DNA from: Acidobacteriota bacterium
Lineage (GTDB): Bacteria; Acidobacteriota; Polarisedimenticolia; QHYA01
Direction: 5' to 3'
DNA: 5,023 nucleotides
Assembly (NCBI GenBank): GCA_003223995.1
Contig: QHYA01000251.1
Location: forward strand, 1 to 5,023
Shown: positions 1 to 5,023 of the stretch, in pieces
Position numbering within the stretch: the first letter of the stretch is position 1
Layout: the number at the start of each line of letters is the position of its first letter
The notes under the pieces: generated by a model
The model's input: the letters and a program-made list of their open reading frames with translations, nothing else
Database searches by the model: none
What the model was told of the DNA's origin: nothing
Translations under genes and position numbers: made by a program

Positions 1-1
1 G

Positions 2-332
2 GGCGGCTCCACGCTTCTCTTCGAATCGCGCGCGCACAACCCGATCCTCGCCCCTGATGGTCACCAGGTGACTTTGGCCGAATTCAACGCCGTCCAAGGC
101 CAGGCTTCGGTCAAGTTCGTTCCTAGCGCGGGCGGATCGTACCGGGTCGATATCGGCCATCACGCCGAGCGGACCGCTCTCCTTCTTCGGTAACATTGCT
201 GGCTGCGCGCTGACTGGAGAGTTCGAGTTTCACGTGGTGGGTGTCTACCATATCGACGGCAAGACTTACGGCGGAGCCGAGGCTCCGGCGGGTACGGCCG
301 TTGAGCAATTTGCGTTCATCTTCCACTCCTAG
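2..332 (+). pseudogene. Frame-disrupted 3' end of a hypothetical environmental protein gene
   Basis: The 5' end lies outside the window. Read from base 2, the frame gives a protein-like stretch (LLFESRAHNPILAPDGHQVT, then LAEFNAVQGQASVKF) up to about base 137 and would stop at TAA 191-193. The frame beginning at base 144 (GSISAITPSGPLS, then FEFHVVGVYHIDGKTYGG and EQFAFIFHS) is equally protein-like and stops at TAG 330-332. The two halves are offset by one base, with the switch somewhere around 130-156. From memory, both halves resemble the start and end of one uncharacterised exported-protein family of soil and sediment bacteria. In that family a segment of several tens of residues (around a GVYT..W core and a GLGALGAPDG-like motif) normally lies between them; that segment is absent here. 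An internal deletion that also shifts the frame is therefore the best explanation, and a sequencing or assembly error is the alternative. Function is unknown. No start codon or signal peptide is visible because of the window edge. The family resemblance is recollection, not a search result. Confidence 0.6.
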
Positions 333-349
333 TCGAAGCCTGAGGACAA

Positions 350-381
350 TGGCCGTCCCGGCCGGCCGAACGGGACGGCCA
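350..381. terminator. GC-rich hairpin between convergent genes, probable shared terminator
   Basis: TGGCCGTCCC at 350-359 is perfectly complementary to GGGACGGCCA at 372-381. Pairing of G360 with C371 extends the stem to 11 bp around a 10-base loop, and the loop side contains the palindrome GGCCGGCC. It lies in the 57-base gap between the TAG at 330-332 (plus strand) and the TAA at 390-392 (minus strand), where a bidirectional terminator is expected. No T-run follows on either strand, only a short TTGT on the minus-strand exit. Termination may therefore rely on stem strength or Rho, or the hairpin may serve as a 3' end stabiliser. Confidence 0.65.
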
Positions 382-389
382 CCACTGGA

Positions 390-1385
390 TTACGGCTGCC
401 GACCTACCGACTCCCGATTGGCGAGCTCTTCGCGAAGCTTTTGAACCTCCGCCCGAAGGCTCCGGACGTCGTCCCGCAGCTCGATGAGGAGCCGATCTCG
501 CCACCCTTCGCCGCCGAGTTCCACTGACCCCCCGGGCTCGCCGGGTCGCTCAGGCGCGGGGTGTCCCTCCAACTCGGCCACCACTTCCTGTGCGGTCCCG
601 CGTCGCAGCGTCTTGATCGAGACCGGGGTGCGCGCGGCCGCTAGGTCCCGTTCCAGGCGACCAACGTCTTCCACCGTCTGGTCACCGACCTGGGAGATGA
701 CGTCCCCGGGCCGGATCCCGGCCCGATCTGCGGGGCTCCCACCCTTGACCTCGAGGACCAGGACCCCACGGCCTTCTGGGGCGCCCAGTGCCGCAGCCAG
801 GTCCGGGTTAAGAGTCTCGCAGCGCACCCCGAGCTCGGTCGTAGCGCCGCGCTCGGCCTTGGCGGGCTTCGGCTGCGGCTTGGCCACCGGTTCGAGGGCC
901 GCGGCACCGGGTTCCTGGCCGATCGCAGCCGGGGCCGGCACGACTTCATCGGCTCGGCTCTCCGTGCCCTCGCCCGCCGCCCCCCCAAGCCGGTCGGGCT
1001 CCACGTTGAAGATCTTGATCATGCGGCCCCCGTCCCGGGCTATCACCACCCCCACCGCGCGGCCTGGCTCCATGCCACGCTCCGCCTCGGTCAAGTCGCC
1101 GGGATCCCGAAGCGAACGATCGTCGATGCTCACCAATACGTCACCCGGTCCGATGCCAGCCTGGTCGGCGGAGCTCCCGGGTGCAACCTGGACCACCATC
1201 ACCCCAACGGACCAGTACCCGTTACGTTCCCGCCAGTCGTCGCTCAGGCGCCGCGTGGTGACGCCCAGCCATGCCCCTCGCCCCGCTGCTTCGGCCTCGT
1301 CACTGCGGGAGATCGGGCACAGGGCAGTTAGCGCGAGCAGCGCGACCCCGATTCCCCTACCGAGACCGTTTCCGAACTTTCCCAT
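390..1385 (-). CDS. Exported tandem-PDZ protein without a protease domain
   Basis: This encodes a 331-residue protein. Residues 1-34 form a signal peptide: basic start MGKFGNGLGR, hydrophobic core GIGVALLALTAL and a probable cleavage after AEAA. The Cys at 23 lacks a proper lipobox (LTALC), so it is unlikely to be a lipoprotein. PDZ domain 1 spans about 36-129, with the ligand-loop-like WLGV at 39-42 and the core APGSSADQAGIGPGDVLVSI at 68-87. A Pro/Ala/Glu-rich linker follows at 131-182. PDZ domain 2 spans about 184-273, with ELGV at 184-187 and GGSPADRAGIRPGDVISQVG at 215-234. Residues 296-326 have heptad-like Leu/Val spacing with mixed charge (RLLIELRDDVRSLRAEVQKL) and should form a coiled coil, possibly for oligomerisation. 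The PDZ pair resembles HtrA/DegP-type PDZ domains, but there is no trypsin-like His-Asp-Ser domain. A periplasmic peptide-binding adaptor or scaffold is inferred; the partner is unknown. The ATG at 1385 is supported by AGGAGG at 1401-1396, 10 bases upstream. The gene is convergent with the left-edge pseudogene and divergent from the large secreted-protein gene. Confidence 0.9.
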   Translation of the reverse strand: MGKFGNGLGRGIGVALLALTALCPISRSDEAEAAGRGAWLGVTTRRLSDDWRERNGYWSVGVMVVQVAPGSSADQAGIGPGDVLVSIDDRSLRDPGDLTEAERGMEPGRAVGVVIARDGGRMIKIFNVEPDRLGGAAGEGTESRADEVVPAPAAIGQEPGAAALEPVAKPQPKPAKAERGATTELGVRCETLNPDLAAALGAPEGRGVLVLEVKGGSPADRAGIRPGDVISQVGDQTVEDVGRLERDLAAARTPVSIKTLRRGTAQEVVAELEGHPAPERPGEPGGSVELGGEGWRDRLLIELRDDVRSLRAEVQKLREELANRESVGRQP

Positions 1386-1395
1386 GGATGCTGAC

Positions 1396-1401
1396 CCTCC
1401 T
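1396..1401 (-). promoter_or_regulatory. Ribosome binding site of the PDZ gene
   Basis: On the minus strand AGGAGG, within GAGGAGGG, lies 10 bases before the ATG at 1385-1383. It fixes that start over the other upstream ATG at 1417-1415, which is out of frame with the PDZ gene and has no comparable Shine-Dalgarno sequence. Confidence 0.75.
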
Positions 1402-1516
1402 CTACTCGCCTTCCCATGGCTCGTTCCCGGTTCCGATGCGCTCGTGCGGATCGCGAGTCACCGGACCTACTTATCTTTACCCGCACAGACGCGACTGGCC
1501 TCCGGCCACGTCTAGG

Positions 1517-1576
1517 ACACCGTCTCGCTCGCGCCGTGAGGCACGGTGTGGGTGGCGCTGTCCTCGTTCCACACCG
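1517..1576. repeat. Three ACACCG half-sites in alternating orientation, 27-bp period
   Basis: ACACCG occurs at 1517-1522, its inverse CGGTGT at 1544-1549, and ACACCG again at 1571-1576, so the copies start exactly 27 bp apart. Local matches extend further: ACACCGT (1517-1523) pairs with ACGGTGT (1543-1549), and CGGTGTGG (1544-1551) pairs with CCACACCG (1569-1576). The middle copy can therefore pair with either neighbour. They lie just upstream of the candidate promoter at 1603-1631, a suitable place for operator or activator sites. In RNA they would form mutually exclusive hairpins. Six to eight bases per arm in GC-rich DNA could also be chance. Confidence 0.35.
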
Positions 1577-1602
1577 AGGCGGCACGCGAGCGGCTCAAAT
1601 GC

Positions 1603-1631
1603 TTGTGACCGGTCTTCGCATGCCGTAAATT
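1603..1631 (+). promoter_or_regulatory. Candidate sigma70-type promoter for the large secreted-protein gene
   Basis: TTGTGA at 1603-1608 and TAAATT at 1626-1631 are separated by 17 bases. Each matches the TTGACA/TATAAT consensus at four of six positions. The -10 lies in the most AT-rich patch of this otherwise GC-rich region. A transcript from here would carry a leader of roughly 85 bases before the ATG at 1725. The consensus used by this organism is unknown, so this remains a candidate. Confidence 0.4.
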
Positions 1632-1703
1632 TTGTGTGGCCTTGCCCGAGCGGGGAGCCATCTGGCTTCGCGCTCCACGTCGCTCATGCCACGCCCGCTC
1701 CAC

Positions 1704-1724
1704 CACTCTGCGGAGAGTGCCGCG
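1704..1724 (+). promoter_or_regulatory. Ribosome binding site folded into a hairpin
   Basis: GGAGAG at 1712-1717 is the Shine-Dalgarno sequence, 7 bases before the ATG at 1725-1727, and it decides that start. CACTCT at 1704-1709 and AGAGTG at 1714-1719 form a perfect 6-bp stem with a GCGG loop. Four Shine-Dalgarno bases (AGAG) are in the stem and its first two are in the loop. The hairpin would partly mask the RBS and could tune translation. Confidence 0.5.
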
Positions 1725-4700
1725 ATGCCTCCAATAGCCTCTGCTTCTCGGATGTATTCCTCCCTGCTGATCGTGTTGGGAGCTGGTGCGTGCCTCATTG
1801 GCTCAGTCATTGTCGCGGACGCCGGTAAGCGAGCGGGTGACGGACTCGCTGCGGCACGGGTCCTCACCTCTGCCGAGCGCGCGCTGCTCGAGAGCAAGGT
1901 CCCGGCCGACGTCACCGAGTGGCTCTACCAGAACATGTCCGCCATGGGAGCGGCGGCAGCCGGCATCCGGCGACCCGCCGATCCCGACTTCCATCCCTCT
2001 TTCCATCTGGAACGGATGGCGCAGCGATTCGCCGTGGGCGGCACGGATGTCTCTGTGGTCAGCCTTCCGGCGGTCGCGACCCAGAGCGAGACGTCGATCG
2101 CCAGCAATTCCGCCGGGACGATCCTCGTCGCCGGTTACAACGATACGCGCGGTTTCCCCGATCCCAGCAACCCCGACCAGGTGACGCTCAGCCTCTCCGG
2201 GCTCACCCTCTCGACGAACGGCGGCGCGACGTGGAGCCCGGTGCCGGTCGGTCCGGGGGGATCCTCGACGCTGCCCACGGTGACGAACGGATCGGTCTAT
2301 GGCGACCCCGACGTCACGTTCGATCCCACGCGCAACGTCTTCTTCTACTCGTCCATCTACGTCCGCCCCAGCGACGGCCGTCAAGGGGTCTGCGTCCATG
2401 TCTCCAACACCGCCGGCACCTCGTGGACCGGCCCTCGCGAGGTGACCCCGTCCTTCATCAGCGGCCAGAGCGGCGACAAGCCGTTCATGGACATCAATCC
2501 GAACACGGGGCGCATCATCGTCACCTGGACCTCGTTCGGAGTCACGATGGCTCGGATCCTCAGCACCTTCTCGGACGACGGGGGCCTCACCTGGTCGGCC
2601 GCCGCCCAGTTGGTATCGGTTCCGATCGGCTCGCTGGTGCAGGCCTCCGAGCCGCGCTTTCTCCCGGGCGCCACCAACGCGGCGTCGACGGTGTACGTCG
2701 TGTGGAGCAACGGCACGTCCACGACTCGGAACATCGCGATGGTTCGCTCCTTGGACGGCGGGGCCACCTGGGGCTCCACCGTCAATGTCGACGCCTCCAG
2801 CTTCACGGCCGAAGATCAGATTCTCGGCGTGGATCGCGTGAATTCATCGCCTTCGATGGCGATCGACTATTCGACCGGTCGGGTCTACGTGGTCTACCAG
2901 GCCAACAACTCCCAAGGCGAGGGTGACGTCGCCCTGCGGACGTTCATCGGCGCTCCGGCAGCAGGCAGCCGAGTCCTCATCGACAGCAACCCGGGCAGCG
3001 ATCGGGCGCAGTTTCTGACAGCGGTGGCGGTCGACCAGAGCACCCATCGGGCGCACGTCATCTGGTACGACCAGGATCCCAAGCCCTCCTGGGACCTCAC
3101 CGAGCTCATGCACACCTACTCCACCGACGGCGGCACTACGTGGAGCCGTCCCACCCCGCTCTTCGACCGGCCGTTTCGCGCGGGCGTCGGGAACGACACG
3201 GGCCAGCCAAATCTGGGCGACTACAACCGATGCGTCGCCACGAACGGCGTGCTCCAGAGCCTGGCGGCCAACACCAACGAGATCTCGCAGTTCAACGAAG
3301 GACTGCCGGCGAGGAGCTTGTACTCGCCCGACCCCTATTTCGACGCTCTGTCGGAAAGCCAAAACATCGCCTCGCTACGGCTGGGAGCGGCCACGTTCAC
3401 CGAGGCGTGCGCTTCGGGCGTGAACGGCTTTCTCGATCCCGGCGAGACGGGCTTGTTCACCTTCCCGCTGGAGAACTACGTCAACAACCCGATGGATTCG
3501 CCGACCACCTACACCAACGTCTCGGCCACGCTCAGCTCGTCGACGCCCGGAGTCACCATCTCGGGAGGCTCGCAAAGCTACGGGAGCATCGCCCCGCTGG
3601 CGATGGTCTCCAATGGGGCGCCTTTCCAGGTCCAATTGAGCACGGGTTTCACGCCGGGCGACTACGTCCATCTGTTGCTGACCGTGAACAGCGATCAGGG
3701 CTCGATCCAGCTTTCCTATTTGCTCGCCACCGGATCGCCGGTTTCCTCGACCACGCTGATCAACGAGGACTTCCAATCGGTCACCGTGCCCGCTCTGCCT
3801 GCGGGATGGTCCGCCCAGGTCGGGGCAGGCACCAGCGGTCCCTGGGTTACGAGCCAAACGTCCTTCGGCGGGAACGCTACCAAGTATGCCTTCCACGGCG
3901 AGGGCACGGCGACGGAATGGATGCGGCTCTGGTCGCCGGTCGTGACGGTGCCGAACCTGGGTCCGGAGACGTATGTCACGCTCGATTTCGATCTGGCCTA
4001 CAACACCCAGATCGATCCGACGAAGTTGATCCAGGCCTTCGACGGGCTCACCCTGCGGATCACGGACGTGACAGGCGTCACCCCGACGACCGCGCTGCGC
4101 TCCGTGCTGGTCGAGGCGTTCGCCGAGCGGATCACCACCGGCACCTCCGAGGGCTTCCCGAAGCATCTGCCCCGTAGCAGCAACACGAGCTATTTCGAGG
4201 ACATGTCCGTGTGGGCTGGCAATTCGGGCAACGTCCCCGTGCATGTGTCGATGAAGTTTCCCGGCGCCGGCATGGTGGGCCGCGACGTACAGCTCCGCTT
4301 CGAGTACACGCAGGACGGTAGCGGCGTGTGCTCGTCCGGCACGTGCGGCGTGGGGATCGACAACGTGGTGCTCAAGGCCGTGACGCCGGGTGCACAGTTC
4401 GTCGCTTCGTCCACCTCTACGACGGTGACGTCGGACCACAATCCTTGGCCTGCCGGTCAGCCGCTGAACCTCATGGCCACGGTCACCCCTTCCACGACCA
4501 TGGGCAGCGTGGAGTTCTTCGACGGGGGCACTTCGCTCGGAACCGCCTCTGTCGTGAGTGGCAGCGCCACGTTCAACACTTCCTCGCTCACCCAGGGGAC
4601 GCACGACATCACGGGCAGCTATTCAGGCGATGCCTGCGATCTCGCGAGCACCTCGGGAATCTACTCGCAGGTCATCGACTCACCCGTCGGCGTCGCGAAT

Positions 4701-4991
4701 CCCGCCACGCCATTGGCGTACGCCATCGAGCGCGTGGTGCCGAACCCGGCCACTAAGAAGGCCGCCGTGACGTTTGCCCTTCCGCACGAGGGACACGTGG
4801 CGCTCGGCGTCTACGATCTTCATGGCAGGCTCGTGCATCAGATCGCGAGCTCGTCCTTCCGCGCGGGGGAGTACACGCTCGTCTGGGACTTGGCGGGCGG
4901 CAATGGCAAGGCAGCGGGCGCCGGCGTCTATTTCGTCCGGCTGTCGGCCGGGGGGTTGAACCGGACAGCACGCTTCACGATCGTGCCCTGA
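1725..4991 (+). CDS. Large secreted multidomain protein with sialidase-like (BNR/Asp-box) propeller and FlgD-Ig C-terminus
   Basis: The protein has 1088 residues counted from the ATG at 1725. This start is chosen because GGAGAG lies 7 bases upstream and a signal peptide begins directly after it (hydrophobic core YSSLLIVLGAGACLIGSVIV at 11-30, likely cleavage after ADA). A longer reading from TTG 1632 would put 31 non-signal residues in front. Residues about 110-530 form a sialidase-like beta-propeller with Asp-box turns STNGGATW (163-170), the weaker SNTAGTSW (227-234), SDDGGLTW (283-290), SLDGGATW (342-349) and STDGGTTW (466-473). Blade strands include YGDPDVTFDP, DKPFMDINP and TGRVYVVY. Residues 560-670 form a CARDB/NEW3-like sandwich (FLDPGET, NVSATLSSSTPGVTIS). 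Residues 673-886 form a MAM/jelly-roll-like module (NEDFQS to GVGIDNVVLK) with a close Cys pair at 869/874. Residues 894-985 form a bacterial Ig-like domain (VEFFDGGTSLG, SYSGD). Residues 1002-1088 form a FlgD-Ig domain (VVPNPATKKA, YDLHGRLV, GVYFVRL) of the type that ends type IX secretion cargo. The sialidase catalytic Arg triad and Tyr/Glu pair could not be placed, so enzymatic activity is not claimed. A surface or secreted binding or glycan-related role is inferred. Confidence 0.88.
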   Translation: MPPIASASRMYSSLLIVLGAGACLIGSVIVADAGKRAGDGLAAARVLTSAERALLESKVPADVTEWLYQNMSAMGAAAAGIRRPADPDFHPSFHLERMAQRFAVGGTDVSVVSLPAVATQSETSIASNSAGTILVAGYNDTRGFPDPSNPDQVTLSLSGLTLSTNGGATWSPVPVGPGGSSTLPTVTNGSVYGDPDVTFDPTRNVFFYSSIYVRPSDGRQGVCVHVSNTAGTSWTGPREVTPSFISGQSGDKPFMDINPNTGRIIVTWTSFGVTMARILSTFSDDGGLTWSAAAQLVSVPIGSLVQASEPRFLPGATNAASTVYVVWSNGTSTTRNIAMVRSLDGGATWGSTVNVDASSFTAEDQILGVDRVNSSPSMAIDYSTGRVYVVYQANNSQGEGDVALRTFIGAPAAGSRVLIDSNPGSDRAQFLTAVAVDQSTHRAHVIWYDQDPKPSWDLTELMHTYSTDGGTTWSRPTPLFDRPFRAGVGNDTGQPNLGDYNRCVATNGVLQSLAANTNEISQFNEGLPARSLYSPDPYFDALSESQNIASLRLGAATFTEACASGVNGFLDPGETGLFTFPLENYVNNPMDSPTTYTNVSATLSSSTPGVTISGGSQSYGSIAPLAMVSNGAPFQVQLSTGFTPGDYVHLLLTVNSDQGSIQLSYLLATGSPVSSTTLINEDFQSVTVPALPAGWSAQVGAGTSGPWVTSQTSFGGNATKYAFHGEGTATEWMRLWSPVVTVPNLGPETYVTLDFDLAYNTQIDPTKLIQAFDGLTLRITDVTGVTPTTALRSVLVEAFAERITTGTSEGFPKHLPRSSNTSYFEDMSVWAGNSGNVPVHVSMKFPGAGMVGRDVQLRFEYTQDGSGVCSSGTCGVGIDNVVLKAVTPGAQFVASSTSTTVTSDHNPWPAGQPLNLMATVTPSTTMGSVEFFDGGTSLGTASVVSGSATFNTSSLTQGTHDITGSYSGDACDLASTSGIYSQVIDSPVGVANPATPLAYAIERVVPNPATKKAAVTFALPHEGHVALGVYDLHGRLVHQIASSSFRAGEYTLVWDLAGGNGKAAGAGVYFVRLSAGGLNRTARFTIVP
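4707..4988 (+). other. C-terminal FlgD-Ig / type IX-like sorting domain of the large protein
   Basis: The last 94 residues contain the hallmarks of this domain in order. VVPNPATKKA has the NP motif, and the AAVTFALP and HVALGVYDLHGRLV strands follow. Then come the GEYTLVWDLAGGNG turn, the GVYFVRL strand and the terminal RTARFTIVP. In FCB-group bacteria such domains end proteins exported by the type IX (Por) system and removed or anchored at the outer membrane. Whether this organism has that system cannot be seen here. An alternative is a purely structural Ig module. Confidence 0.75.
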
Positions 4992-5009
4992 TCCCGCGCG
5001 GCGCGATCA
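4989..5009 (+). terminator. Weak hairpin overlapping the stop codon of the large gene
   Basis: TGATC at 4989-4993 is complementary to GATCA at 5005-5009. A mismatch (4994/5004) and three more GC pairs (4995-4997 with 5001-5003) lie inside, closing a three-base loop. No T-run follows in the 14 visible bases. It may be a terminator or a chance GC-rich palindrome, and the true terminator may lie beyond the window. Confidence 0.3.
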
Positions 5010-5023
5010 TCAGCGTTCCTCGG

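Larger units (their letters stand above)
1386..1724. other. Divergent intergenic region of about 340 bases
   Basis: This stretch lies between the divergent starts at 1385 (minus) and 1725 (plus) and must carry promoters for both genes. I see no credible small gene in it: the short ORFs have Arg-rich, shadow-like compositions and no Shine-Dalgarno sites. The most AT-rich patches are around 1468-1482 (ACTTATCTTTACC) and 1597-1634 (CAAATG to AAATTTTG). The second carries the candidate plus-strand promoter. The first could hold the minus-strand -10 region, since on that strand it reads GGTAAAGATAAGT, but I could not match a convincing -35. Half-site repeats at 1517-1576 and an RBS hairpin at 1704-1719 are listed separately. 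Confidence 0.7.

Noticed and set aside
130..156. Programmed ribosomal frameshift in the left-edge gene
   Set aside because: I see no slippery heptamer at the switch, and the missing central segment recalled from the family points to deletion or artefact instead.
1317..1319. Lipoprotein lipobox at Cys 23 of the PDZ protein
   Set aside because: The preceding residues LTAL do not fit the [LVI][AST][GA]C pattern, and a standard signal peptidase I site AEAA lies downstream.
484..1515. 343-codon plus-strand ORF opposite the PDZ gene
   Set aside because: It is an antisense shadow of a GC-rich gene. Its product is Ser/Arg/Pro-rich with no domain, while the minus strand encodes clear signal peptide and PDZ motifs.
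1517..1576. Miniature CRISPR or tandem array
   Set aside because: There are only three 6-base units with alternating orientation. Repeats are far too short and not direct.
1632..1724. Upstream TTG start at 1632 (and ATG 1686) for the large protein
   Set aside because: There is no Shine-Dalgarno sequence before either, and they would add residues in front of the signal peptide. The ATG at 1725 has GGAGAG 7 bases upstream. The TTG also overlaps the end of the candidate -10 region.
1919..2926. 335-codon plus-strand ORF in another frame of the propeller region
   Set aside because: The product is Arg-rich with repetitive shadow composition. The Asp-box motifs are in the main frame.
3375..4604. 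409-codon minus-strand ORF inside the large gene
   Set aside because: Its composition is Arg/His/Gly-rich and low in hydrophobic order. It is explained by GC-rich codons of the plus-strand gene, which has recognisable domains through the same stretch.

Overview
The window is GC-rich throughout, including third codon positions, so almost every antisense or alternate frame stays open and produces shadow ORFs. The style of the genes suggests a Gram-negative-type environmental bacterium. There is a protease-less periplasmic PDZ protein and a very large secreted beta-propeller protein that ends in a FlgD-Ig / type IX-secretion-like C-terminal domain. That combination is typical of Candidatus Eisenbacteria and related FCB-type lineages. 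The assignment is an inference from domain style, not a database match.

Layout. (1) Positions 2-332, plus strand: the 3' end of a gene that enters from the left edge. Its reading frame changes near 130-156. The two halves look like parts of one environmental protein family with the middle missing, so I call it a pseudogene or an assembly/sequencing artefact. (2) Positions 350-381: a strong GC-rich hairpin between this gene and the convergent PDZ gene, likely a shared terminator. (3) Positions 390-1385, minus strand: an exported protein with two PDZ domains, a Pro/Ala linker and a C-terminal coiled coil, with no protease domain. (4) Positions 1386-1724: the divergent intergenic region. It holds the PDZ gene's Shine-Dalgarno site, three evenly spaced ACACCG half-sites, a candidate sigma70-type promoter for the right-hand gene, and a hairpin that buries that gene's ribosome binding site. 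(5) Positions 1725-4991, plus strand: a 1088-residue secreted multidomain protein made of a sialidase-like (BNR/Asp-box) propeller, a CARDB-like beta-sandwich, a MAM/jelly-roll-like module, a bacterial Ig-like domain and a C-terminal FlgD-Ig sorting-type domain. (6) Positions 4992-5023: the 3' flank with a weak hairpin.

The two intact genes are divergently transcribed and both encode exported proteins. One is probably a periplasmic adaptor or chaperone-like PDZ protein, and the other is a surface or secreted protein. Nothing in the sequence shows that they act together. I found no mobile element, CRISPR array, RNA gene or defence system. The most unusual items are the broken left-edge gene, the evenly spaced inverted half-sites and the sequestered RBS.
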